A stretch of DNA of 64,000 nt from Torymus aiolomorphi (lineage: Eukaryota; Arthropoda; Insecta; Hymenoptera; Torymidae). A program made the translations under genes and the position numbers. Location of the stretch: NCBI GenBank assembly GCA_036365515.1, contig CM070877.1, positions 85,286,522 to 85,350,521 on the forward strand. The letters run 5' to 3'. Positions 33,601 to 45,200 of the stretch are shown here, piece by piece (within the stretch, counting starts at the first letter, position 1; every line of letters begins with the position of its first letter). The notes beneath the pieces were generated by a model, which saw nothing but the letters and a program-made list of their open reading frames with translations, was not told the DNA's origin and did not search any database.

Positions 33601-34589
33601 GTTCGCGTACATTTGTGCTGATTTACGCAGCGGAATGCCTTATTACAATAAGAACAGAAAAACGCGATTCCGCCGCTCCGAATAAATTAGTAATTAAATT
33701 AAAATGTCGTGCACGCTCTTCAAACATCAAATAAATAATACCGGCTACTGGGGCATTTAATTCCCGGACAGTGTTTCGTCCATCAAGGAGCGGGGTTCAC
33801 CGCTTCCAAAATTTTGTTTCTCAAAAACAACGAGTACTACGCCACTTGCGAGAAAAAAATTTTGAAAGCTCACGAACTCTTCAAAACCACAGCCATCACC
33901 CGGAATATTTACCCCAGCGGCGTCCACGAGACTTTCCGCGCGCTCTTTTTGCAATTTACGACGCCCGTCGCGAATCTCATGCCATTCTGCGCGCACCTCA
34001 TCGCAAGGCTGCGACTTGAGAGCCATGTATACCCTTCCGACCGCAAGCGCACGCGGTAAACATAAATTATCGGCATTGTTAATAACAATGATTGAGCGCT
34101 TTCGCAAATCGCTCAACTTTAAGCCACCACCCGCACCTACGGGCATTACTACATAGCACACCTGTAACTTGAGTCCCTCTCCGATACCCAAAATTTCGTT
34201 ACTCTGACTTATGGAACTTATAAAATTCCATAAATCAGCGTAATTAAAGTTCGCAACAGGCCTGAACGACAGCCCGCCCATGCCACGTGAAAATCGCTCA
34301 TTACAAATTGTAATCCCGATTAATGTATGTCCTGGAACGCGTGTCGTTATATAATCGTGCATGTTCCTAATCGCGGCCTCTACCCATAATACGGGATTTA
34401 TATCTGCGCGTGGCTTTATAATTGAAAATCTTACTCTATGGCCCTGCACTCCGAAGCGTCGCAGGTACTGCTGTCCCTCAATCACAGCAGTGAAGCGCAC
34501 GCCGGGGGGCCGTATGCTGTCGTAGTCTTCGGCATCATAAACGTCCTCACTGCCACCACCGCCTACCTGCACGGGTGAGCGAACCTCAG
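30611..34589 (-). pseudogene. polB: Polinton protein-primed type B DNA polymerase, many lesions
   Basis: Segments in order: N-terminal domain 33757-34589 (NADNLCLPRALAVGRVY; DAAGVNIPGDGCG), a Cys-rich zinc-like region about 33310-33690 (FCSYCNKAF; RLCENC; CGISFCRHC), exonuclease 32672-33300 with YDFETTQD (Exo I), AHNARAFDSQF (Exo II) and EYCKMDVEIL (Exo III), then polymerase motifs DICSLYP (A), KLCLNSLWGKFG (B) and YMDTDS (C) near 31045-31055. Lesions: frameshifts near 33757, 33655, 33455, 33300, 32672 and 31292; stops at 32509-32511 and 32140-32142. Three shifts lie in A/T homopolymers. Family role: replication from a protein primer at the inverted ends. This copy cannot be active as read. 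Confidence 0.92.
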
Positions 34590-34681
34590 CTGTAACAAAA
34601 CAAATGATGCCTTTTATTAAAATATATTAAAATAGATTAATGGTTTTACGGTGAGGGATTTACTTTAAGGTTCTGCGATAC
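34590..34681 (-). other. Candidate spliceosomal intron joining acidic exon to PolB
   Basis: On the minus strand a GTATCG donor (at 34681) and a pyrimidine-rich TTGTTTTGTTACAG acceptor (ending 34590) enclose 92 bp. Splicing would bypass the TAA at 34665-34667 and keep the frame into the PolB N-terminal domain, which itself has no ATG at its start (first open codon is GTG). Donor quality is moderate. Inference only. Confidence 0.45.
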
Positions 34682-35579
34682 CCGCAAAGCTATCTAATAT
34701 TCTATTCACCAAATCCCGCAGATTGCTTTCTGTATACAAAGGCGAGGATTCGTCTTCGGCTTGGTCGCGAAACCATTGCTGGAGCCGTGCTTGGCGATTG
34801 TCTGATACCCGCTCGTATACCTCCCGCAAACGAGCAAGCTCGGGGAGCGATGTCACAATCTGCATTAAAGACCGATCGCGACTTCGCACAACTACGCACG
34901 GAAAAATATTTTTAAAAAGGGCACATATTTTAAAATATAAGAATAAATATTTACTTACATTCGTTGACCACACGGTCGAGGCGCTCGCGTGTGTTGTACC
35001 CTGGGGCCGATTGGTTGGTGGTGGCACACAGCACACCCAGTATGTGCCGTCTTTCTCTGCGCGCACTCTCAGCAGTGGTGGAATGGTCGTCAGCCTCTAC
35101 ACCAGGTGGTTGACTTTCCAGAAGCCGAAAGTCATCATCGATGAGAGGTAGACGATCGTACGCAGCAAGATACTCGCCTATGGCTTCTTCTTGAAGCTCG
35201 ATCTCGTTTGCTACTTCTCGCGCTTCTCTTACAGCCTCCTCCTCCTCCTCCTCCTCCTCCTCCTCCTCCTCCTCCTCCTCCAACTCCTCCTCCTCCTCCT
35301 CCATGCGATTAGGGATATCCCCTACAATTAGTGCAGGGCTTTCTACCTCTCGTGGAGGTTCTTCACTCTCCTCGGCGCCAGCATGCACATCGGCTATAAT
35401 AACAGCAGGCTCAGCTTCTTCATCATCATCATCATCATCACTGGTATCAAAACTCAGAGTGCGTGCGACTGGATTAAACGTCCCCGCGGCGCGCCGCGAG
35501 TGTGTAGGCGTGCTGTCTTCCGCGCCGGAAAAATATGTAGCATCGCTCGAATCATCGTCATTTAGTAGACTCTCCAGAG
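34665..35579 (-). CDS. Acidic, intron-containing ORF upstream of PolB, perhaps its 5' exons
   Basis: Exon 34959-35579 encodes a very acidic chain with an uninterrupted run of about 20 Glu from GAG repeats and a DDDDDD stretch, then helical LQEEAIGEYLAAYDRL. A strong donor GTAAGTAA (34958-34951) and acceptor CCGTGCGTAG (34892) remove a 67-bp intron; the frame continues in 34666-34891 (MQIVTSLPELARLREVYERV). The exon opens behind another acceptor-like TGCTATTTTTCAG (35580-35592) and no ATG is present there, so a further 5' exon is expected but not found. It either stops at 34665 or splices on to PolB. Function unknown. Confidence 0.55.
34892..34958 (-). other. Candidate 67-bp spliceosomal intron
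   Basis: Consensus donor GTAAGTAA, T-rich interior, acceptor GTGCGTAG. The codon is split one base before and two after, giving an in-frame join of the two acidic/helical exons; without splicing the upstream frame stops at once. Confidence 0.65.
35233..35307. repeat. CCT (GAG) microsatellite inside the acidic ORF
   Basis: Interrupted trinucleotide run coding for poly-Glu on the minus strand; it keeps the frame. Confidence 0.9.
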
Positions 35580-35605
35580 CTGAAAAATAGCATGTCAATG
35601 ATTAT

Positions 35606-35770
35606 AAAAGACCCCGCACATAATGTATGGAAAATAATCATTCGGTCAAATTGGATCAAACTTGGGGAAAAGATAGATCTTGAGGTCCTGAACAAAAGTT
35701 CTCATGGGCAAAACCCCCCAAAATTTGACCGAATGATTTTTTCCCATACATTGTGTGCGGGGTCCTTTTT
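35606..35770. mobile_element. TIR MITE, ~165 bp
   Basis: Arms of about 45-50 bp: AAAAGACCCCGCACATAATG at the left against the reverse complement of CATTGTGTGCGGGGTCCTTTT at the right, with ATCATTCGGTCAAAT also shared. Lies 13 bases upstream of the acceptor-like site of the acidic ORF, so it probably replaced or split that gene's 5' part. Confidence 0.8.
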
Positions 35771-37860
35771 GAATTTGACTTTTGGCATAAACCTTTGTAT
35801 TTTTAATTTGCAATTTAATAATTACGATTTTTCCCCGTAAATGTTTTCAAATATAATTTTATAAATACTTTTGAATAATGTATTTATGCAAAATCAAATA
35901 TGCACATAGAATGCAATTTTATATTAAAATATATTCATTTAAAAAAATTATTTGATGTAATTTAACTATTCTAAAATATGAATTTTCAAATTATTAAAAT
36001 TTCAACTCCACTAGAGTAATAAATGTGTATAATATAATAACATTTTTTTATATTATAGACTATAATTAATTATATTTCAGAGGAATATGGTGTTCTGATT
36101 ACATCAAATAAATGCAAACTGTAAAATCGTTTAGGCTCATCATCCTAGCCCGTATGGATTTTGACTTGAGATTGTCGTTTTAGTTTCTTTGCGTCTAAAT
36201 AAACCAATTAACGGATTTTTTGCGCATCGCCGAATTGTTTTTTCGTGTTGTAAATCGTACTTTCGGTTATAGAGTTAAGCGATATTCTAATTATTCTCTG
36301 AATAAAAATGTTTTTTAAATTTTATCGCACCGTAAGATAATTGGAAATTTTACTCTTACTGTTGAGGTATTTGATTGTTGATTAACATTTAATCAATAAT
36401 ATATTAGGCCTTAGAGAGTAGGAATATGTATTATGAGAGAGTTATATATATAGTTTTCAAAAACGCTTATAATCGGAACGTATACTAGCTCGCGACAATA
36501 ACAAAGTCGACGAAAGTCGGAGCGCGGCAAAACATAAACACTCGGCCGGTCGAGCGAGCCGCAAGCTATAGGTATAGTTAGAATCTATAGCGGCCGAATC
36601 CAGCAGCGCGGGAGCCGCGGAGAGAGAGATAGCTGCTACAGAGGCGTAGAGAGCGCAAACGACGGTCAACAGTAGGGCCTGTGCTCGAGGTGCGGCGACG
36701 ACGCGGCGCACGCTGGAGAGCCAAGCGCCTACAGTATATAGGCATAGATATAGGGCTCAACGGCTGTCGCGAGTGCACGCGCACCGAAAGCGCCGAATCT
36801 GCCCACGGCGAGACAGCGCCGACGCGCTGGCCAGTAAACGAAGGTCTGAAATCGATTTTTTCGAGGGAATGGCTGCATTTTGGATATTTGGTAAAACACA
36901 TCGTCTAAAAACGATGGTCAAAAATGCAGCCTCCAAAAATGCCGGCATCACCCCTAATTTGTCAAAAAACCACTCCCAAAAACGGATTTTCGCTTATAAC
37001 TCGCGAACTATAAGAGATAACGAAAAAAGTCCCAAACAAAAATTGTAAGGCGTGAAATTTTACATAAAAATGATGTGTCACTTTTTTGCATTAGATAAAA
37101 TTAAGCTTGAAAGAAAAGCACGCAGAAGTTGCAAACAGCAATCGGCTGAAGGAGAAGGGAGGCGGGACCCACCGCGCGCGGCTGCGGCGTCGGCGGCTTC
37201 TAGCTAGCCCAGGCGCCGCAAAAGTTTTCGCTTCTGTCTCCTTTTCTATACCGGCTGTTGCAATTGAATAAAATAACCATCGTATTTTTATAGATTTTGA
37301 TTCGTAGAATCTAAATTTCTAGTTTACAATTTATCAAAATGGCAGGAACCTGAATTAAAATGCATTTGTTTAAACAAAAACGCCATTTAAACAAATAAAA
37401 ACAATCTTTTGAGATCAGAATAATTTTTTCTTGAAAATTCAGGCAATTCTAAAATTAAAATGTTGCATTCAACATATACGAAAAACCAATATTCAAAGAT
37501 CGACTTAACTCATTAGCTTCTTAGACAATATTCAAAGAGATATAGATTTTTAAAATATTAATCTTCAGTATTTAAGAGATTTTTAATAATAGTCACAAAA
37601 TTAAACATCAAGTAAAAATTATTACGGATACTTGTCGTTTACCATCTAAAAAGAGATATGCAAGTTTAATATTACTTTGTATCATAAATAATTATTCACA
37701 TTAATATATGAGTAAATCTCAGGAACTCTTAACTTTTTGGGAACTCCAATGTTTGAGCGCTGAAAAATGAGTTAAAGCTCAAAATGTTTGCCTTTCAAAA
37801 AAAAAAAAAAAAGAAACAATTGTAAATAAGGGTAAAGAATCTAGCTACGTACACAAAATT
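35771..37860. other. Intergenic: AT-rich flanks and a GC-rich block
   Basis: 35771-36450 and 37230-37860 are AT-rich with nothing recognised. 36470-37225 is GC-rich, with a hairpin-prone region around 36880-36930 (TGCATTTTGG ... CCAAAATGC-like pair). Short ORFs on both strands (for example 36578-36901 and 36773-37048) lack domain features. It is probably degraded repeat DNA. Confidence 0.55.
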
Positions 37861-38615
37861 AAAAGAAAGGTTGACATTCAGTCATTTTTTATGTTGTTGA
37901 TGTCCTTTTCCAATCAATATATTTATTAATAGGAACAGGAGCACATTTACGATCGTTGCACAAATTGTTTAGCTTTTTTGTTTGCCAAAACCGTTAATTT
38001 GAGCCCTGGTAGGTTGATGTGCTGTGAAAATTAGCCCAAATATAAGATTTTTAATTTTCTAAATTTTTTAAGAAATTTCAGGGGGAAAAAGTTACTGACA
38101 TTTGTCAATGCGTATTTATTAAATTTTCAAGGGGAAGACTAACAGCCTTATCTATATCTATATCGTGTGCAAAGATATTCCCTAAATATAAGTATTTGTT
38201 ACTAGTAAAGAAAATTATTTTTCTGTCCTCCGGCCGGAAAGCGCCAATTTCCCGGCCGCTGCGCGAAATGAAGTTGCAGCTTTCCAGCGCCGTCGGGCAG
38301 AAAAATAGTATACACAACTTGGCAGGTAAAAAAGAAAGCCTCAGATCACATGTTTGTCAACCTCGGCCGACAATTACATGTGATCGAAGACATTTCTTAT
38401 TTTACCTGCCTAGGTATGTAATATACTATTATAAACGTAAGTGTGCAGCGAATCTCCACAAGTTTCCTATTTAAAAAATTAGTAATGCCAATGTGTAGCT
38501 AAAGCATAATTTGTCTGTCAACTGCTTTAGAGAGAGAAGAAAAACAAGTTTTACTAATGTTTTTAATTGACATAATGAACATTTTTTCTACAAGATGAAA
38601 TAGTTTCTTACAAAC
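37861..38615 (+). repeat. Direct repeat DR2 with hairpin insertion
   Basis: Same orientation as DR1 (14505-16095). 38222-38431 is absent from DR1. Within it 38306-38432 is a nested imperfect palindrome (AATAGTATA...TATACTATT outside, GGCAGGTAAAA...TTTTACCTGCC inside, then GATCACATG/CATGTGATC). No gene; the ORFs at 38105-38317 and 38196-38474 are by-products. Confidence 0.75.
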
Positions 38616-38863
38616 ATGTATTATTATTATTTAAATAAAATAATTTTCTATTTAAAGCCAGGTTATACTTTTAAAATAGAAATTATCTTTTCAGTCTAAA
38701 TCTGTCTCTAGATTAAAAACAATTTGTCTTTCTATGAAGACTCGATTCCTACTATCAGAAAAGTAATTATTTTTCTTCGCCCAGGATTTTCCTCTCAATA
38801 TTCGTAATTAATAGAAGATAATAAAAAAATGTTCCTTTGGAGAATAGAATTAATTATGAGTAT

Positions 38864-38903
38864 TATGACGAAATTTATTAACTTTTTAATAAATTTCGTC
38901 ATA
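38864..38903. repeat. Perfect 17-bp hairpin
   Basis: TATGACGAAATTTATTA and its exact complement around a 6-base loop. Not followed by a U-tract or gene; role unknown. Confidence 0.8.
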
Positions 38904-38996
38904 ATTTATTAATATTTACATTATATGTATCTTAAGTTTTATTAAAAAACAAATGAATCTTAACGATGACAAAGTAAAGAGATATGTAAGTTATTT

Positions 38997-39220
38997 ACGT
39001 ATTTGAAATTCCGAACGTTCATAATGAAAGAAATATTAATTTATAGTTTCTAAATTTGGTTGGAATTCGTCGAAGTGGTTTTATTGGTGACTGCTAGAGT
39101 GATAAGTGAAGAGATACAGATATTATCATTTTTTAAATATATTAAGTAGTCAACTTCGGCTAAATCTGAAAATGGCAAAAATCTTTCGTTCACTATGAAC
39201 GTTCGAAATTTCAAGCACCT
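38997..39220. mobile_element. hAT-type MITE, copy 1
   Basis: 224 bp. Inverted ends of about 29 bp built on TTGAAATTCCGAACGTTCAT. Exact 8-bp target duplication AGTTATTT at 38989-38996 and 39221-39228. Non-coding; mate at 56160-56385. Confidence 0.93.
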
Positions 39221-39244
39221 AGTTATTTTTACTGTTAAATATAT

Positions 39245-42200
39245 AAACTAAATCCAGCAATAAAAAGTTTCGAAATACCAAACGCCGCGGAGAGAGAATT
39301 TTTTAACAGTCGTGGCCCCTATATAATCGGCTGTTTGGGGGATTTCCGGGAAATCGATTTGGTTCGTAATTTTTTTATGGGTAATTTGTATGCTCAAAAT
39401 ACAATGCCAGCTATAAAAAACTTGGAAATACCAAATGCCGCTGAGAGAGAATTTTTTTCCCGTCACGACCCCTATATAGCTGATGACATAATCAGATGTT
39501 TGGGGGTTTTCCGGGGAGTCGATTTGAATCGTAATTTTTTTACGAGTAGTTTATGTGCTCATAAAATAACTCCAGCAATAAAAAGTTTGGAAATGCCAAA
39601 TGCCGCTGAGAGAGAATTTTTCTCGGTGCTGACCTCTAATATAGCTGATTATATAATCAGATGTTGGGGGTTTTCCGGGGAGTCGATTTGGTTAGTAATT
39701 TTTTTACGAGTGGTTTGTGTGCTCATAAAATAATTCCAACCATAAAAAGTTTGAAAATGCCAAATGCCGCTGAGAGAGAATTTTTTTTCGGTCACGACCC
39801 CTATATAGCTGATTATATAATAAGGTGTTTGAGGGTTTTTCGGGGAGTCGATTTGGTTCTTAATTTTTTTCCGGGTAATTTGTATGCTCATAAAATAATT
39901 TCAGCAATAAAAAGTTTGGAAATGCCAAACGCCGCTGAGAGAGAATTTTTTTTTATTCACGACCCCTATATAATCAGCTGTTTGGGGGTTTTCCGGGTAG
40001 TTGATTTGGTTCGCAATTTTTTTAGAGGGAGTTTTTATGCTCAAAAAGAATCTCGGACTTTAAAAAGTTAGGAAATGCCAGACGCCGCGAAGTGAGAATT
40101 TTTTTTTCCGTCACGTCCCCTATATAATCGGCTGTTTGGGGTTTTTTCGGGGAGTCGATTTGGTTCCTAATTTTTTTACAGGGAGTTTGTATCCTCACAA
40201 AATAATTCCAGCAATAAAAAGTTTGGAAATACCAAACGCCGCGGAGAGAGAATTTTTTTTCCGTTACTGCCCCTATATAATATACTTTTTGGGGGTGTTC
40301 CAGTGAGTCGATTTGGTTCCTAATTTTTTTTCGGGTATTTTGTATCCTCAGAAAATAATTCCAGCAATAAAAAGGTTGGCAAAACCAAACGCCGAGGAGA
40401 GAGAATTTTTTTTCCGTCACGACCCCTATATAATCAGCTATTTGGGGGTTTTCCGGGGAGTGGATTTGGTTCCTAATTTTTTTACGAGTAGTTTGTGTGC
40501 CCATAAAATAATTCCAGCAATAAAAACTTTGGAAATGCAAAACGCCACTGAGAGAGAATTTTTTTTTTTTTCACAACCCCTATATAATCAGCAGTTTGGG
40601 GGTTTTCCGGGTAGTTGATTTAGTTCGCAATTTTTTTACAGGGAATTTTTATGCTCAGAAAGAATTTCGGCAATAAAAAGTGTGGAAATGCCAAACGCCG
40701 CTGAGAGAGAATTTTTTTTCCGTCACGACCCCTATATAATCGGCTGTTTGGGGGTTTTCCGGGGAGTCCATTTAGTTGGTAATTTTTTTACAGTAACTTT
40801 GTGTGCTCATAAAATAATTTCAGCAATAAAAAGTTTGGAAATGACAAACGCCGCGGAGAGAGAATTTTTTTTCCGTCACGACCCCCATATAATCAGCTGG
40901 TTGGGGTTTTTTCGGGGAGTCAATTTCGTCGTAATTTTTTTGCGGGTACTTTGTATCCTCAAAAAATAATTCCAGCAATAAAAAGTTTGGAAATACCAGA
41001 CGCCGCGGAAGGACAATTTTTTTTCCGTTACTAGCCCTATATAATCAGCTTTTTGGGGGTGTTCCGGGGAGTCGATTTGGTTCCTAATTTTTTTGCGGGA
41101 ACTTTGTATCCTCAGAAAATAATTCCACCAATAAAAAGTTTGGAAATATCAAACGCCGCAGAGAGACAATTTTTTTTCCGTTACTAGCCCTATATAATCA
41201 GCTTTTTCGGGGTGTTCCGGGGAGTCGATTTGGTTCCTAATTTTTTGTCGGGTATTCTGTATCCTCAGAAAATAATTGCAGCAAGAAAAAGTTTGGAAAT
41301 ACCAAACGCCGCGGAGAGAGAATTTTTTTTCCGTCACGACCCCTATATAATCAGCTTTTTGGGGGTGTTCCGGCAAGTACATTTGGTTCCTAATTTTTTT
41401 GCGGGTACTTTGTATCCTCAGAAAATAATTCCAGCAATAAAAAGTTTGTAAATACCAAACGCCGCAGAGAGACAATTTTTTTTCCGTTACTCGCCCTATA
41501 TAATCAGCTTTTTGGGGGTGTTCCGGGGAGTCGATTTGTTCCTAATTTTTTTCCGGGTATTTTGTATCCTCAGAAAATAATTGCAGCAAGAAAAAGTTTG
41601 GAAATACCAAAGGCCGCGGAGAGAGAATTTTTTTTACCGTCACGACCCCTATATAATCAGCTTTTTGGGTGTGTTCCGGGAAGTCCATTCGGTTCCTAAT
41701 TTTTTTGCGGGTACTTTGTATCCTCAGAAAATAATTCCAGCAATAAAAAGTTTGGAAATACCAAACGCCGCAGAGAGACAATTTTTTTTCCGTTACTCGC
41801 CCTATATAATCAGCTTTTTGGGGGTGTTCCGGGGAGTCGATTTGTTTCTAATTTTTTGTCGGGTATTTGGTATCCTCAGAAAATAATTGCAGCAAGAAAA
41901 AGTTTGGAAATACCAAACGCCGCGGAGAGAGAATTTATTTTCCGTCACGACCCCTATATAATCAGCTGTTTGGGGGTTTTCCGGAGAGTGGATTTGGTAC
42001 ATAATTTTTTTACGAGTAGTTTGTGTGCCCATAAAATAATTCCAGCAATAAAAAGCTTGGAAATACCAAACGCCGCAGAGAGAGAATTTGTTTCCTTTAC
42101 TACCCATATATAATCAGCTTGTTGGGGGTGTTCCGGGGAGTCGATTTGGTTCCTAATTTTTTTTCGGGTTGTTTGTATCCTCAGAAAATAATTGCAGAAA

Positions 42201-45200
42201 GAAAAAGTTTGGAAATACCAAACGGCGCGGAGAGAGAATTCTTTTCCGTCACGATCCCTATATAATCAACTTTTTGGGGGTGTTCCGGGAAGTCCATTTG
42301 GTTCCTAATTTTGTTGCGGGTATTTTGTATCCTCAGAAAATAATTCCAGCAATAAAAAGTTTGGAAATACCAAACGCCGCGGAGAGAATTTTCTTTCCGT
42401 TACATTCCTATATAATCAGCTTTTTTGGGGTGTTCCGGGGAGTCAATTTGGTTCCTAATTTTTTTTCGGGTATTTTGTATCCTCAGAAAATAATTCCAGC
42501 AATAAAAAGTGTGGAAATGCCAAACGCCGCTGAGAGAGAATTTTGTTTTTTTCACGACCCCTATATAATCAGCTGTTTGGGGGTTTTCCGGGTAGTTGAT
42601 TTGGTTCGTAATTTTATTGCGGGTACTTTGTATCCTCAGAAAATAATTCCAGCAATAAAAAGTTTGGAAATACCAAACGCCGCGAAGAGACAATTTTTTT
42701 CCCGTACTAGCCCTATATAATCAGCTTTTTGGGGATGTTCCGGAGAGTCGATATGGTTCCTAATTTTGTTGCGGGTACTTTGTATCCTCAGAAAATAATT
42801 CCAGCAATAAAAAGTTTGGAAATACCAAACGCCGCGGAGAGAGATTTTTTTTCCGTCACGACGCCTATATAATCAGCTTTTTTGGGGTGTTCCAGGGAGT
42901 CGATTTGGTTCCTAATTTTTTTTCGGGTATTTTGTATCCTCAGAAAATAATTCCAGCAATAAAAAGTTTGGAAAAACCAAACGTCGGAGAGAGAGATTTT
43001 CTTTTCCGTTACTGGCCCTATATAATTAGCTTTTTTGGGGTGTTCCGGGGAGTCGATTTGGTTCCTAATTTTTTTTCGGGTATTTTGTACCCTCAGAAAA
43101 TAATTGCAGCAAGAAATAGTTTGGAAATAACAAACGCCGCGGAGAGAGAATTTTTTTTCCGTTACTACCCCTATATAATAAGTTTTTTTGGGGTGTTCCG
43201 AGGAGTCGACTTGGTTCCTAATTTTTTTGGGGGTATTTTGTATCCTCAGAAAATAATTCCAGCAATAAAAAGTTTGGAAATAACAAACGCCGCGGAGAGA
43301 GAATTTTTTTTCCGTTACTACCCCTATATAATAAGCTTTTTTGGGGTGTTCCGGGGAGTCGATTTGGTTCCTAATTTTTTTTCGAGTATTTTGTATCCTC
43401 AGAAAATAATTTCAGCAATAATAAGTGTGGAAATGCCAAACGCCGCTGAGGGAGAATTTTGTTTTTCTTCACGACCCCTATATAATCAGCTGTTTGGGGG
43501 TTTTCCGGGTAGTTGATTTGGTTCGCAATTTTTTTACAGGGAGTTTTTATGCTCAAAAAGAATTACGAGCTTTAAAAAGTTAGGAAATGCCAGACGCCGC
43601 TAAGTGAGAATTTTTTTTTCCGTCACGACCCCTATATAATCGGCTGTTTGGGGATCTTCCGGGGAGTCGATTTAGTTAGTAATTTGTTTACAGTAACTTT
43701 GTGTGCTCATAAAATAATTCCAGCAAGAAAAAGTTTGGAAATACCAAACGCCGCGAAGAGAGAATTTTTTTCCGTTACTAGCCCTATATAATCAGCTTTT
43801 TTGGGGAGTTCCGGGGAGTCGATTTGATTCCTAATTTTTTTTCGGGATTTTGTATCCTCACAAAATAATTGCAGCAAGAAAAAGTATGGAAATACCAAAC
43901 GCCGCGGAGAGAGAATTTTTTTTCCGTCACGACCCCCATATAATCAGCTTTTCGGGGGTGTTCCGGGAAGCCCATTTGGTTCCTAATTTTTTTGCGGGTA
44001 CTTTCTAACCTCAGAAAATAATTCCAGCAATAAAAAGTTTGGAAATACAAAGGCCGCGGAGAGAGAATTTTTTTTCCGTCGTGACCCCCATATAATCAGC
44101 TTTTCGGGGGTGTTCCGGGAAGCCCATTTGGTTCCTAATTTTTTTGCGGGTACTTTGTATCCTCAGAAAATAATTCCAGCAATAAAAAGTTTGGAAATAC
44201 CAAACGCCGCAGGGAGAGAATTTTTTTCCTTTACTACCCCTATATAATCAGCTTTTTGGGGGTGTTCCGGGGAGTCGATTTCGTTCCTAATTTTTTTTAT
44301 GTATTTCGTATGTTCAGAAAATAATTCCAGCAATAAAAAGTTTGGAAATACCAAACGTCGCGGAGAGACAACTTTTTTTCCATTACTAGCCCTATATAAT
44401 CAGCTTGTTGGGGGTGTTACGGGGAGTCGATTTGGTTCCTAATTTTTTCTCGGGTATTTTGTATCCTCAGAAAATAATTTCAGAAATAAAAAGTGTGGAA
44501 ATGCCAAACGCCGCTGAGAGAGAATTTTGTTTTTTTCAAGACCCCTATATAATCAGCTGTTTGGGGGTTTTCCGGGTAGTTGATGTGGTTCGTAATTTTA
44601 TTGCGGGTACTTTATCTCCTCAGAAAATAATTCCAGCAATAAAAAGTTTGGAAATACCAAACGCCGCGAAGAGACAATTTTTTTCCGTTACTAGCCGTAT
44701 ATAATCAGCTTTTTGGGGATGTTCCGGAGAGTCGAATTGGTTCCCAATTTTTTGTCGGGTATGTTGTATCCTCAGAAAATAATTGCAGCAAGAAAAAGTT
44801 TGGAAATACCAAACGCCGCGGAGAGAGAATTTTTTTCCGTCACGACCCCTATATAATCAGCTTTTTGGGGGTGTTCCGGGAAGTACATTTGGTTCCTAAT
44901 TTTTTTGCGGGTACTTTGTATCCTCAGAAAATAATTCCAGCAATAAAAAGTTTGGAAATACCAATCGCCGCGGAGAGAGAATTTTTTTTCCGTTACTCGC
45001 CTATATAATCAGCTTTTTGGAGGTGTTCCGGGGAGTCGCTTTTGTTTCTAATTTTTTCTTGCGGATTTTGTATCCTCAGAAAATAATTCCAGCAATAAAA
45101 AGTTTGGAAATACCAAACGCCGCGGAGAGAGAATTTTTTTTCCGTCACGGCCCCTATATAATCAGCTATTTGGGGGTTTTCCGGAGAGTGGATTTGGTAC

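Noticed and set aside
36457..37048. Short ORFs in the GC-rich block
   Set aside because: Overlapping frames on both strands, no domain, Arg/Ala/Ser-rich as expected for GC-rich non-coding DNA.
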